Source of the DNA: Cochlodiniinecator piscidefendens
GTDB lineage: Bacteria; Pseudomonadota; Alphaproteobacteria; Rhodobacterales; Rhodobacteraceae
NCBI RefSeq assembly: GCF_011326755.1
Contig: NZ_JAAOIE010000011.1
Coordinates: 1 to 62,883, forward strand
Length of the DNA stretch: 62,883 nt
Reading direction: 5' to 3'
Part shown: positions 27,449 through 36,903 of the stretch, piece by piece
How the letters are laid out: each line of letters opens with the position of its first letter
Numbering within the stretch: the first letter of the stretch is position 1
Made by a program: the position numbers and the translations under genes
The notes under the pieces: generated by a model
Databases searched by the model: none
What the model was told of the DNA's origin: nothing
What the model saw: only the letters and a program-made list of their open reading frames with translations

Positions 27449-27491
27449 AGTGTCATACCTTTTACGCGTAGACCCGATTTAGATTTGCGGG

Positions 27492-29612
27492 TCAGTTATG
27501 GTAGTATTTATCTCCATAACTGCCGTAAGCACCGTATTGTCCAGCATAACCGTAGCGTTTCATGCCTTTTGCATTCACTTGTGACATGACCAACCCGGTG
27601 ACATCTAGATTAACAGTGTCGAGCATGCGCAGGGCTTCATCGACTTGTACTTTTGAAGTTTGGTCCCATTTTACAACAAACAGAAGCGCATCGCCGGCCT
27701 GTCCGATAACCCGAGCATCAGGCACGACCAAAACCGGTGGTGTATCAATAATGATATAATCATAAACCTTGCGGGCTTCTTCCAAGAAATCTTTGAACTT
27801 CTGTGAGGAAAAGATATCAGTTGCGTTGACCTTGGTTTCTTCACCAATCAAAATATCGGCTTGAATACGTGGATCTTCGAGAACGCATTCTTCCAAGGTT
27901 GCTTTGCCTTCCAGCACAGCCAGCAGTCCCAACGCGTCTTTATTGTCTAGGTATTGGCCAAAGATACGGCGACGGATATCACCTTCAATGAGCAAAACCT
28001 TTTTACCTAATCCAACGAGGTTCTGCGCAAAAGCAAGCGACACAGTTGTTTTACCTTCGCCAGGCAGAGATGACGTTACCACCACCACTTGAGGTGGGTT
28101 GTCGATGTTGGACAACATGACAGAAGTGCGCAAGTTACGCACCGCTTCGGCAGCTGCCGATGTTGGGCGTTTGGCCAGATAATCAATCGCGTCGCGCCGC
28201 TTACTTGCTGGTAATAGCGGAATTTGCCCCATGACGGTCCGGCCGGTCGCTTTTTGAAGCTCTGATATGGTGCGGAAAGTATTTTGCCCAAGTTCGCGAA
28301 CTAGCACAATGACAGCCCCAAGCAAGACACCTAAGATACCTGAGAGTGCCAGTATAAGTGATTTGCGCGGAGCGATTGGGTTAGAAGGGCGAACTGAATC
28401 AGACAAAATACGGCTATCTGCTTGCTGAATACCACGCAGGGCTGCAGTTTCATTCAGACGAGATTGAAACAACTCATATAGCAAACCACTAGCGTCAGCT
28501 TCTCGTGTTAGCTGTCGTAAAGTAATTAAATCGCCGTTTTGACGTTCAATTTGAATTACTAACTCATGTTCGGAGGTTTGTAGGAGTTCGAGTTGCGTAG
28601 TCGCTCGAGTGAAATCCATTTCAACACGTGAGACAATGGCATCAAATTGACTCCGATATATGTCCTGATCAATCGTACCGTTCTGTAAAAGTTGGTAGGT
28701 GCGATTGAGCTGCGGGCTGTTTGCTACTTCTAACTGCGCTTCAGGAGTTAAAGCATTTCGCAATGCAAGTAATCTTGTTTCAATTGTGCTTTTAGTCTCA
28801 AGTGCACCACTGATGCGATCACGTGTTTCCTTCACTTGACGTTCTAAAGCCTGTAACGCTTCAGAACTGACGAGCTCTGTGTTTGCGTTAAAGTCAGTGA
28901 CGGCCGCTTCTGCGTTCTCAAGCTCAACGCGGAGCTCTGTAACCCGTTCTGTGAGCCAGCGAACAGCTTGCTCTGTAGCATCTTGTTTTACTTCAAGCTG
29001 ATTTAAGATGTAACGTTGAGCAATCGTGTTAGCGATCAAGGCGGATTTTGCTGCGTGTTCAGTTGTAGCTGAAATTCGAAAGACAAGGCTTTGGCGCACA
29101 TTGTTTACGGAAGTTGCTTCTAAAAGAGCTGAAACCGTATTGTTTATGATCCGGTCTTCTTCTTCTTCTGGGGTTAATTCAATTGTTGTCGGGTTACCAA
29201 GTAAAGTGGTCCGGAGTTGGGATGTGAAACTTTGAAACCCTGATGGCGTACGTAACTCAGTATTGAATTCAGGGTCATTTGTTAAATCAAGCGCAAGGAC
29301 AACTTGTTTCATTAGATTACGGCTACGCAGGACCTCTACTTCTGAATTGATGACAGAAGTATCCCCTGACAACCCCCCAATGACACTTTCCAAATCCAGG
29401 ACTTGTTCTTGGCGGCTTTCTAGGATGACAATTGTGGATGCGGAATAAGTTGGAACTGCAATCTTGTATGCATAATATCCTCCTAAAATAACGCAGAAAG
29501 AAAAGCATAGGGTAATAATCCACTTTCCACGCCAAATTGTGGACAGAATAAGACGAAGGTCGATTTCATCTGCTTCAGGCTGAACACCTGTGTGTATCGT
29601 CGTGTTCGTCAT
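27492..29612 (-). CDS. Polysaccharide co-polymerase with C-terminal tyrosine autokinase (Wzc/ExoP type), copy 2
   Basis: This 706-residue paralogue of the protein at 11912 has a Wzz domain with a membrane segment at about residues 33-54, a coiled-coil periplasmic region and a second membrane segment near residue 417. The kinase has Walker A SSLPGEGKTT, then VLLIEGDIRRR and IIIDTPPVLVVPDA. The tail has a tyrosine cluster (YGYAGQYGAYGSYGDKYYHN). It sits between the tandem Wza-like genes and ugd, which is the classical export-operon order. Shared short blocks throughout suggest that the two copies arose by duplication and now serve different polymers. Confidence 0.94.
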   Translation of the reverse strand: MTNTTIHTGVQPEADEIDLRLILSTIWRGKWIITLCFSFCVILGGYYAYKIAVPTYSASTIVILESRQEQVLDLESVIGGLSGDTSVINSEVEVLRSRNLMKQVVLALDLTNDPEFNTELRTPSGFQSFTSQLRTTLLGNPTTIELTPEEEEDRIINNTVSALLEATSVNNVRQSLVFRISATTEHAAKSALIANTIAQRYILNQLEVKQDATEQAVRWLTERVTELRVELENAEAAVTDFNANTELVSSEALQALERQVKETRDRISGALETKSTIETRLLALRNALTPEAQLEVANSPQLNRTYQLLQNGTIDQDIYRSQFDAIVSRVEMDFTRATTQLELLQTSEHELVIQIERQNGDLITLRQLTREADASGLLYELFQSRLNETAALRGIQQADSRILSDSVRPSNPIAPRKSLILALSGILGVLLGAVIVLVRELGQNTFRTISELQKATGRTVMGQIPLLPASKRRDAIDYLAKRPTSAAAEAVRNLRTSVMLSNIDNPPQVVVVTSSLPGEGKTTVSLAFAQNLVGLGKKVLLIEGDIRRRIFGQYLDNKDALGLLAVLEGKATLEECVLEDPRIQADILIGEETKVNATDIFSSQKFKDFLEEARKVYDYIIIDTPPVLVVPDARVIGQAGDALLFVVKWDQTSKVQVDEALRMLDTVNLDVTGLVMSQVNAKGMKRYGYAGQYGAYGSYGDKYYHN

Positions 29613-29706
29613 CGTATCTAATATACCTAGTATTTTTGTGTATTCCCGGCCTCATACAATAAATGTCAGAGGTGGAAAATATAATCGTGGACTATTAAAA
29701 CGCCTG

Positions 29707-31062
29707 TTAAGTAGCGTTATCTATGCTGAGCAGTACACGGCTGATAATGGTCGGGCTGATTTGATCAACAACGCGGCTCCAACGTGTTACGGGTTGCTCT
29801 GCTATGAAAACAATGTCGTTTGGACGCAGTTCCATACGTGTCGCGAGCAATAGACTGGCCGCATTTCGCGCATCCAAATGCCAAGCCACAACACCCTGAT
29901 TGGCTGTATCACGTAGGATATAAATCTGAGAAACATTTGCAGTGCGCGTTGGGATACCATTGCCATCGCTGTAGAGAGCGTCGGCCAAAGTTGCTGTGTG
30001 GCCAAACGGGAGTGTGAAGCGCCCTTGTTGTGCCACTTCGCCTGTCAGGTAGGCATAGTCGCGTTCAACATCGCCTTGTTCCAGGCGTACTTGGTAATTT
30101 GCACGGGCTTCATTTAGGGCAGCGCGGCGCAGATCAACTTCGGATGTGAGTTCGTTCAAAGCATTCTGACGGGCACGTTGACGAAATTCAGCCAGTCGAA
30201 TTTGTTCAGAGAAATAGGCCTGAGCCTGTTCTAATTCGAATTCTGTATCGACAAAAACACTGTCCCCATCTGTCAGCAAAATGCGCTGCAACCCAGATCC
30301 TGTGTAGAGTTCGCTAAGCGGGATTTGATATAAAGTGCCATCGCGGTAAAGGCGGATTGTGGCGTAATCTTGATCACTCACCGTTACCCCACCAGCATTT
30401 GCCAAGGCTTCATCTAAGTAAAGTGGTGTAAGTGTGATAGGAGCGACTGTTGGTCGGGCAACTGCCCCGCCAATAGAAACCCGACGGGAGTTGAATTCGG
30501 AAATCTCTAGGCTGAACGCTGGGCTGATTTGATTTTCAATGAGTCGTTGGAAAATCTCTGCTTCGGCTTCCTCGAGTGTAAGGCCCGCCAAAGAGATGCG
30601 ACCAACATCAGGAATGGTGATCGCGCCGTCATCTTGTACGGTATAACCTTGGCGGCGATTTTGAGCAGCGAGCAATCCACTGAGTTCTTCTAAAGTGTTT
30701 GCGGCTTGTGGTGTGGCCAGCAGTACAACGTCACCAACCCCAATGGCATAAGGCGCATTGGAGATTTGTGGTGGTAAACGTGTTTCGAGGCTTGTTGGGC
30801 GACGCTGCGCTTCAAACGCGGGCTCAGGTAATGCCCCAGTGCCGCGAAGCCCTGATGCTCCACCTGCAGTTTGTGAAAAGATAGCTGGCAAACTTTGTGG
30901 TCTGTAGGTCGATTGGTTTGCACCAGCAACGCTTTGAGAGGTCATTGCGACCACGCGCACAGATGATGCATCCGACGGGCCGGGCTGGACAGCGGGGCTA
31001 TGGTAAACCGCGCCGCAGGCAGACAGCCCTAGACACAGGCCAATAAAAATAAATGCGCGCAA
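29707..31062 (-). CDS. Outer-membrane polysaccharide export lipoprotein (Wza type), copy 1
   Basis: This 451-residue protein has a lipoprotein signal (LSAC, cysteine 16), a Poly_export domain (YAIGVGDVVLLATPQA, GYTVQDDGAITIPDVGRI) and a SLBB-like part (VSIGGAVARPTVAPITLTPL). It ends in a predicted C-terminal region that in Wza crosses the outer membrane. It would form the export channel with the BY-kinase encoded next to it. The neighbour at 31206 is so similar that a tandem duplication is evident. About 95 bases separate it from the BY-kinase gene. Confidence 0.92.
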   Translation of the reverse strand: MRAFIFIGLCLGLSACGAVYHSPAVQPGPSDASSVRVVAMTSQSVAGANQSTYRPQSLPAIFSQTAGGASGLRGTGALPEPAFEAQRRPTSLETRLPPQISNAPYAIGVGDVVLLATPQAANTLEELSGLLAAQNRRQGYTVQDDGAITIPDVGRISLAGLTLEEAEAEIFQRLIENQISPAFSLEISEFNSRRVSIGGAVARPTVAPITLTPLYLDEALANAGGVTVSDQDYATIRLYRDGTLYQIPLSELYTGSGLQRILLTDGDSVFVDTEFELEQAQAYFSEQIRLAEFRQRARQNALNELTSEVDLRRAALNEARANYQVRLEQGDVERDYAYLTGEVAQQGRFTLPFGHTATLADALYSDGNGIPTRTANVSQIYILRDTANQGVVAWHLDARNAASLLLATRMELRPNDIVFIAEQPVTRWSRVVDQISPTIISRVLLSIDNAT

Positions 31063-31205
31063 GAATCTTCTCCGAGCGAGTGAAAAAGGATAACACCCGT
31101 ATAGACGTTATTTAGCCTAAGACGAAAGCACAAATGTCAAGTTTTGTGCAGGTGTTACCGCAGAGTTCTATTCAAAAACATACACGTAAATGTTTGTTTT
31201 CACGC

Positions 31206-32540
31206 TTATTCTGTTGTTGCTACTGCCGCTGCTATTAATGTTGGGCCAAGCTGTCCAATAAAGCGACTCCAGCGTGTGATGGGTTGTTCGGCAATAAAAA
31301 TGACATCATTTGGGCGCAGCTCCATGCGCGTCGCCAATAAAAAGTTGGTCGCATCACGTGCATCTAAGTGCCAAGCCGTTACAGCCCCGAAGTCTTGGGG
31401 CGCAGGTGAGGCACGCAAAATGTAAATTTCACTGGGGTTGCCAGAGTCTTCGGCCAAACCGCCTTCATCATAAAGAGCATCCGCAACTGTTGCGCGCTGT
31501 TCAAAGGGCAGGGCAAAGCGTCCTTGGGAACGGGCTTCGCCTGCGATATAAACATAATCCCGCTCAATGGCATCTAAGGAGAGGCGTGCCTGAAAGTTGT
31601 TGCGTTCTTCGTTCAACGCGGCACGTTGGAGCGCGACCGCGGTGTTGAGTTCATTCAAAGATTGAATGCGCGCATTTTGTCGAAACTCAGCGAGGGTGAT
31701 TTGTTCTTCAAAATAGGCCTGAGCTTGATCTAGCTCGTAGTCTGTGTCGATGAACAAGCTATCCCCACCCAGAAGCCGGATACGATTTTCGGCCAATGCA
31801 CTTAACGGGAGCTGATAAAGGGTACCATTACGATACAAGCGAATGGTCACATAATCGCGGTCGGGGGCATCAACGCCGCCGGCCAAAGCAATAGCCTCAT
31901 TAAGGTAGAGGGGCGTTAATGTAATCGGGGCAATAACAGGGTCATTTACAGCGCCGCCAATAGCAACGCGTTGCGAATGGAACTCTGAAACCTCAAGACT
32001 GAAAGACGGATCAATTTGGTTTTCAATGAGCCGTTGGAAAACTTCAGCCTCGGCCTCTTCTATGGTGAGGCCCGACAACTGCACACGTCCGACATCCGGA
32101 ATTGCGATCGCACCGTCATCTTGGACTGTGTAGCCTTGGCGGCGGTTTTGGGCACTTAGCAAGCCGGTTAATTCTTCAACAGTTGAGGCACCTTGTCGTG
32201 TGGCCAGAACAATAACGTCCCCAACCCCAACTTCATACGGTGTGTTTGGCGGAATAGGGGGCAGGTGTGTTTCGATCTGACCAGGACGTGTCTGGGAGAC
32301 AAGCGCAGGTTCAGGTAGAGCGCCGGAGCCTCGCAAGGAACCCGTGTTTGCACTTTGGAAAAAGGCATCTGGTAAATCTTGTGGACTATACTGAGATTGA
32401 TTGGCGATCAGTACGCTTTCGGATGTCAGCGGTACAACACGTACTTTTGCGCCATCAGTGCGCTCTGATACGGAGGGTGAAATGTAAGCCGTCCCACAAG
32501 CGCTAAGACCAAGAATGGCGACAATCCATAGATGTTTCAT
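31206..32540 (-). CDS. Outer-membrane polysaccharide export lipoprotein (Wza type), copy 2
   Basis: This 444-residue lipoprotein has the signal MKHLWIVAILGLSAC (cysteine 15) and the same domain order as the downstream copy, with near-identical stretches such as AQNRRQGYTVQDDGAI and PITLTPLYL. The ATG at 32540 was chosen over an upstream TTG at 32564 because it begins a normal lipoprotein signal. The two copies differ most at the N-terminus and around the central loops. A terminator at 32604-32638 separates it from the YjbEFH-like genes upstream, so it probably has its own promoter in the short gap after that. Confidence 0.9.
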   Translation of the reverse strand: MKHLWIVAILGLSACGTAYISPSVSERTDGAKVRVVPLTSESVLIANQSQYSPQDLPDAFFQSANTGSLRGSGALPEPALVSQTRPGQIETHLPPIPPNTPYEVGVGDVIVLATRQGASTVEELTGLLSAQNRRQGYTVQDDGAIAIPDVGRVQLSGLTIEEAEAEVFQRLIENQIDPSFSLEVSEFHSQRVAIGGAVNDPVIAPITLTPLYLNEAIALAGGVDAPDRDYVTIRLYRNGTLYQLPLSALAENRIRLLGGDSLFIDTDYELDQAQAYFEEQITLAEFRQNARIQSLNELNTAVALQRAALNEERNNFQARLSLDAIERDYVYIAGEARSQGRFALPFEQRATVADALYDEGGLAEDSGNPSEIYILRASPAPQDFGAVTAWHLDARDATNFLLATRMELRPNDVIFIAEQPITRWSRFIGQLGPTLIAAAVATTE

Positions 32541-32603
32541 GCAGGAAAGAACCCCAGAACCCAAGAAGCCCGATATCTATGATATAATAGATGGTGCGAA
32601 AAA

Positions 32604-32638
32604 TAAACGGCCGTGCCCAGTATTGAGACGGCCGTTTA
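32604..32638 (-). terminator. Rho-independent terminator of the YjbEFH-like operon
   Basis: An 11-bp stem (AAACGGCCGT with ACGGCCGTTT plus one A-T pair) encloses a 13-base loop. Read on the minus strand it is followed by TTATTTTT. It lies about 33 bases after the stop of the small gene at 32671. Confidence 0.85.
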
Positions 32639-32670
32639 ATACAGGTCATTCTATAAAGAATGAAAACCGT

Positions 32671-32958
32671 TTATGGGTTTGTAGATGTTGTTGAGTTTGT
32701 TGAAGGTGTGCTGGAAGAACCTGCAACGCCTGCAATAATCGCAACACCAGCAACTGCAGCAACTGCTGCACCACCACCCAGAGCACCCAAGGAGCTTACT
32801 GGAAGAAGGGCCATGCCGCAGTCGTCATCATTTGTTTCACAGTCAGGTTGCTGAACTGAGTTATCAGCTTGGCCGTCGCCGTATTGACCCGCAAAAGCAG
32901 GGCTCATTGCGGTAAGAGATAGGGCGGCAGCAGAAGCGAGTGTAATATATAAACGCAT
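32671..32958 (-). CDS. Small secreted protein, YjbE/GfcA-like
   Basis: The 95-residue protein has a Sec signal peptide cut after AFA at about residue 23, an acidic cysteine-containing stretch, and a Gly/Ala-rich hydrophobic segment at about residues 57-80. A Ser/Thr/Asn tail follows. This plan matches E. coli YjbE, which heads the yjbEFGH exopolysaccharide operon. Here it is the last gene after YjbF- and YjbH-like genes. The ATG at 32958 is supported by GGAG nine bases upstream. Sequence similarity alone would not identify so small a protein, so the call depends on context. Confidence 0.65.
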   Translation of the reverse strand: MRLYITLASAAALSLTAMSPAFAGQYGDGQADNSVQQPDCETNDDDCGMALLPVSSLGALGGGAAVAAVAGVAIIAGVAGSSSTPSTNSTTSTNP

Positions 32959-33050
32959 TGGGGATTTCTCCATAATCGAAACTTTCTAGTGGCTTTTACC
33001 AGAAGCCGAGGAATGAAGAAAGTTCTTTCCTTGCTTCGATGTAAAAATCA

Positions 33051-33731
33051 TCAACTGCGCGATAGGTGTTGCAACATGACATACCCAACGGTGGGGCTGA
33101 TCCATTGCCTGCTTTGCCAAATGCGTTGCCCTTGCCCGATCCAATATTCATTTTCAAACGAAAATTCAGGGTTGTTACAGGCTTCGGTGACGTGCCGTGT
33201 GTTTACGTTTATTCCATATATATCAATGGATTCCGTGTTTTGAACGGCATACGTGCAGTAAAAACTACGCCGTTCAATTTGCCATTCGCCATCTAGATAA
33301 TCATGTATGCGCACGGCGTCGCCGGAGCCATGCAAGAGAGCGGGGTACGCCGTCGAAATATCGCCTGACATGATATCTTGACCTAAGCCGCGGCTTGCAA
33401 TTGCGATATCATGTTGCAAACTGAGCGTTATCCCATCGGTTGCACGCCAAGTCAGAATTCCGCGATTCTGTCCTGCAAGGGACAACACTGCATAAGCATC
33501 ACGATCCTCGACATGGGCCAGCATAACAGGGCCGGTCTCCGCATCAATCGCCTCGCGTGTGAGAAGGTGTCGAAAATCAACAGGGGGTTGGTTGGCACTT
33601 AGTTGGCTGCGCACGGTTTGAACGGCGCGTGAGATAATATCAGTTGGCTGCTCTGCAGAATCCCGAGCTGTATCGCATCCAGCCAGTGTCATTGCCCCAA
33701 AGATGAGCGCTGCAATGGTTTTCTTACCCAT
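33051..33731 (-). CDS. yjbF: YjbF/GfcB-family lipoprotein
   Basis: The 226-residue protein has a lipoprotein signal MGKKTIAALIFGAMTLAGC (cysteine 19). The mature part contains repeated short motifs about reading out β-strands (GQNRGILTWRATDGITLS, ASRGLGQDIMSG, YCTYAVQ) typical of YjbF/GfcB, a lipoprotein of group 4 capsule-type systems. ATG 33731 was preferred to 33737 because GGAG is then at proper spacing. The start lies three bases after the YjbH-like stop. The family's molecular role in export is not settled. Confidence 0.82.
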   Translation of the reverse strand: MGKKTIAALIFGAMTLAGCDTARDSAEQPTDIISRAVQTVRSQLSANQPPVDFRHLLTREAIDAETGPVMLAHVEDRDAYAVLSLAGQNRGILTWRATDGITLSLQHDIAIASRGLGQDIMSGDISTAYPALLHGSGDAVRIHDYLDGEWQIERRSFYCTYAVQNTESIDIYGINVNTRHVTEACNNPEFSFENEYWIGQGQRIWQSRQWISPTVGYVMLQHLSRS

Positions 33732-33733
33732 AA

Positions 33734-35875
33734 TCATCTCCAGAACAGACCCCACTCATTGCGCAGTTGCGTTTCATTGCTTTCGCGCACTTGGTTGTAA
33801 AGGCGATTTCTGATGTTAAGCCGAGCCCCACCGTCTCGTGTGATTGGATGGATATTCAGATTGATATTTTGCCGTGTTGGTTGTCCCAAAGCCCAGCTGA
33901 TTGGGATTTCAAGTTCCAGCCCTTTGTCAAAGGAGCCCTCGCCAAAATCGTCAAACGAAACGTCTGTGAGTGTAAAGTATGCCCCCAGACGCCAACCATT
34001 TCGGAATTCTCGGTTCAATCGGAACGTAGCACCCCAGTCGCCAGCAAGGTAGCGCCCGGCATCTATTTGCCCGACAAAACCATTGCCAAAGTCATAATAG
34101 GCAGAAGCATGGCCTGTTATCACATCGTAGTCACGCAGCCCAAACTGTTGATTGAAATCACGTTGCTGAACATAGTTGATCTCTGCTCCCAAAGCGAGAG
34201 GGCTATTATTGCGTTGCCACAGGATTTCGCCTGAGACCCCCGCGTACATTTGTTCCAGATATCCTGCACTGAGCCGACCATATAGATTGGTGCCAGGACG
34301 AAAGAAGTAATCTAGCGTCAGATGATTAATATAGGGTTCATCCACTGCCGCATAAAGCGCTGCATCAGTTCGCACCCGGGGCAGTGCTGAGAAACTGACA
34401 GGGCTTCCATCCAAATTGCCTGCAATCCGTTGGCGTACTGATCCTGACAAAGATAACCCAGGAGCTATATCAAACCGTCCAGATAATTCGGCACCAATAC
34501 CTAAGCGTACAGGTTGGTCGGGATCGAAAAAGCTGCTTTCAGTGAATGGTGCTAGGCCCGCGGTGAACCTAGGATACAAGCCTGCGCGTGGCGCTAAGCC
34601 GTCTGAAACCGGGGCAATATCAGCGCGCGCATAAGACAACCATGTACTGTCAGGCGCATTTTCCAAATCTTCGAGGTCTGAGCGTCTCAGGCGGGTCCGG
34701 GTTGTTGGAATGCCTTCAATCACAGGTTCAATATCAAAAACCTCGACTGAAGCCGGTAGAACATGTGTCAAAATGCGGGCCGTTCGCCCAATCGCTTCGG
34801 GCAAGGCGTCAAAACGTTCATTGCGTAGACGAACCCGAGCAGTTGTGCCTGTCAGAGACAGTGCTTCGAGCGTCATGCCTTCAGCTGCCAACACCTGTGC
34901 AAGGGCTGTTTCAATATTGGTTTCGCGCTCTTGATCCCCAAGCCAGCCCGTACCCCAATCCCCTGGTGAAATATGCCGGGCAGGACGCGGTGCAACCGGT
35001 AAAGGTGCGGGTTCAAACCGGCCGTTCACATTTGATGTACGTCCGGGGTTTAAGGAAAATGTCGCGCCAACAGCAAAAACAGAACCATAAAGATAACTGG
35101 CTGAGAGATTGACGCCTGGTCGATACTGATAATTTAGCCCGACATTGATCGGAGAGCGATGATTGAACTGGTCTTCGGGTAGGCTGAGATTACTTTCATA
35201 AGTGTAGGCGTCTGATGAATACTCTGCGAGTAAAGTTAAGCGATCTGTTGCTGCCCAAGATACTCCACCGAAAAGCGCTGCAGGACCACGGAAAAGGTCG
35301 CCGAGATTAGCTTCACCGCCACGGCCTGAAAATCCAGACCGCGTATTGAAGCGGCTGCCAAAGGGGTTCTGAAAACTATTGTAAGAGCCGAGCCGCCCCC
35401 AACCGATGCCCCCAGTGACAGCGAAGCGATTGTTAAAAGTTTTTGTAGCAACAATATATTCGCCGGAAAAAACACCGGTACCGATGAAATCTTGCAGCCC
35501 AATGGCGATGGCCGGGCGATACCTGCCTTCGTCAGCCAGACGATATCGTAAGTCAAAGGAGCGATCCCAAAGGCGACCATCCCCAAATGTTCCAGTGTTG
35601 TTAACTGTTCCGTAGCGAAAACTACCTGATAATCGCGGAGTGATTTGAAAGGTTAGCGTGGTACGTGCTTGTCCCTCAAATGTAGAAATGGTTGTCGCAA
35701 GTTCATTAGGATTGGCGCTTTGTGCTGTTGGCATATCAATTAGCCCCGGTACACCATATAGGTTATACGTATAAGGCGATTGTGCGTGAGCAGGCAGCGC
35801 AATACATTCTACCACTAAAATAGAAAGTATTAGGGATTGCAGGTTTTTTCTTAAAAGAACAGCGAAATGCAGCAC
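33734..35875 (-). CDS. yjbH: YjbH/GfcD-family outer-membrane protein
   Basis: This 713-residue protein begins with a signal peptide ending PAHAQ. It then has the YjbH hallmark YNLYGVPGLIDMPTA and long runs of alternating β-strand sequence such as RLADEGRYRPAIAIGLQDFI and FFRPGTNLYGRLSAGYLEQM, as in an outer-membrane barrel with a central soluble domain. GTG 35875 was chosen over TTG 35959: GGAG is nine bases upstream and the signal peptide then starts correctly. The length is close to E. coli YjbH. A YjbG/GfcC partner is not encoded beside it. Confidence 0.87.
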   Translation of the reverse strand: MLHFAVLLRKNLQSLILSILVVECIALPAHAQSPYTYNLYGVPGLIDMPTAQSANPNELATTISTFEGQARTTLTFQITPRLSGSFRYGTVNNTGTFGDGRLWDRSFDLRYRLADEGRYRPAIAIGLQDFIGTGVFSGEYIVATKTFNNRFAVTGGIGWGRLGSYNSFQNPFGSRFNTRSGFSGRGGEANLGDLFRGPAALFGGVSWAATDRLTLLAEYSSDAYTYESNLSLPEDQFNHRSPINVGLNYQYRPGVNLSASYLYGSVFAVGATFSLNPGRTSNVNGRFEPAPLPVAPRPARHISPGDWGTGWLGDQERETNIETALAQVLAAEGMTLEALSLTGTTARVRLRNERFDALPEAIGRTARILTHVLPASVEVFDIEPVIEGIPTTRTRLRRSDLEDLENAPDSTWLSYARADIAPVSDGLAPRAGLYPRFTAGLAPFTESSFFDPDQPVRLGIGAELSGRFDIAPGLSLSGSVRQRIAGNLDGSPVSFSALPRVRTDAALYAAVDEPYINHLTLDYFFRPGTNLYGRLSAGYLEQMYAGVSGEILWQRNNSPLALGAEINYVQQRDFNQQFGLRDYDVITGHASAYYDFGNGFVGQIDAGRYLAGDWGATFRLNREFRNGWRLGAYFTLTDVSFDDFGEGSFDKGLELEIPISWALGQPTRQNINLNIHPITRDGGARLNIRNRLYNQVRESNETQLRNEWGLFWR

Positions 35876-35972
35876 GTCTGCAGTCTCCAAATATATAGTG
35901 GGGTAGACCTTAGTTGAGCAATTTGCCCAACACAATCGCGCAATCCCCTTTGCGTACAAAGAAACTCAGGAT

Positions 35973-36737
35973 TTAGCTTAAAAAACGAGCTGTATCACAA
36001 TCAATGTAAGCTGCGGTAAGCTGTCCTGTCGCATAAGCACCGGTGTCTATAGCTATACGACCATTGGTAGCCTCTGGCTTATCGATGATGGTATGCCCAT
36101 GTAAAACCCACACATCGTCTGTTCGAGTCTCTTGCTGAAAGCGTGGATGCCCCCACTTCAAAACATAAGGGTCCTGCAGTCTCAACGGAAGTTGTGGGTC
36201 AGCTCCAGCATGAACGACGGCCACATTTCCACTTTGCCATTGGGTGGGCATGGATTGCATCCAAGCAATTAAAGGAGCACCCATAGCTTCCTTCAATGCG
36301 TCCCGCAGCGCTGTCATGGAGGCTTTGTTTGCTCCAACAGCTCCCCGCACTCCAAAGCTCGCCAGCGTTTGCAGCCCTCCATAGCGCAACCACCGCTCGC
36401 CGTGACTTTCGGGGTCTTCTATAAAACGAAGCATCATGTCTTCGTGATTGCCTATCAGGCAAGTTAAATTAACATGCTCTGATTGATGAAGGGCGAATAA
36501 GCGCCGTAGAACTTGTGCGCTCTCTTCGCCGCGGTCGACATAATCCCCAACGCAGATTATCTGATGCGAAAGCCCTCTCGAATCGTGAAGAATTTTGTCT
36601 AGTAATTGCGCTAGAAGCCTATCGCATCCATGAATATCTCCGATTGCATAGAAGCTCTCATCAGGCATGATTTGAGCATGAAACGGAAGAGCTACCGGTG
36701 ATTGTTTCGGAGCAAAGAGGCGTCGGAGCAAGTTCAT
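35973..36737 (-). CDS. Calcineurin-like serine/threonine protein phosphatase family
   Basis: The 254-residue protein contains all metallophosphatase motifs: GDIHG at residues 33-37, GDYVDRG at 64-70, GNHED at 96-100, then a histidine in VVHAGADP and a late H in LHGHTI. This arrangement is found in PrpA/PrpB-like protein phosphatases and in ApaH relatives. The ATG at 36737 gives the family length, although its ribosome site is weak, and starts further upstream are possible. It lies between polysaccharide genes and could reverse tyrosine or serine phosphorylation in the export system, but that is only contextual. No low-molecular-weight tyrosine phosphatase was seen. Confidence 0.82.
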   Translation of the reverse strand: MNLLRRLFAPKQSPVALPFHAQIMPDESFYAIGDIHGCDRLLAQLLDKILHDSRGLSHQIICVGDYVDRGEESAQVLRRLFALHQSEHVNLTCLIGNHEDMMLRFIEDPESHGERWLRYGGLQTLASFGVRGAVGANKASMTALRDALKEAMGAPLIAWMQSMPTQWQSGNVAVVHAGADPQLPLRLQDPYVLKWGHPRFQQETRTDDVWVLHGHTIIDKPEATNGRIAIDTGAYATGQLTAAYIDCDTARFLS

Positions 36738-36903
36738 TAATATGAGCCCAATTTTGATAGAGTATCTTAGCCTTATCATAGGCTCGGTGGTGGGTCTTCG
36801 TGTCATAGTCTAGCAAATGGGTCAACCGAAGCAGCCAAATGTACTATTCAGGCGGTACCCGGCTTCCCTTTCAACTTGATTGATACTGTTTATGTAGAAT
36901 TGT

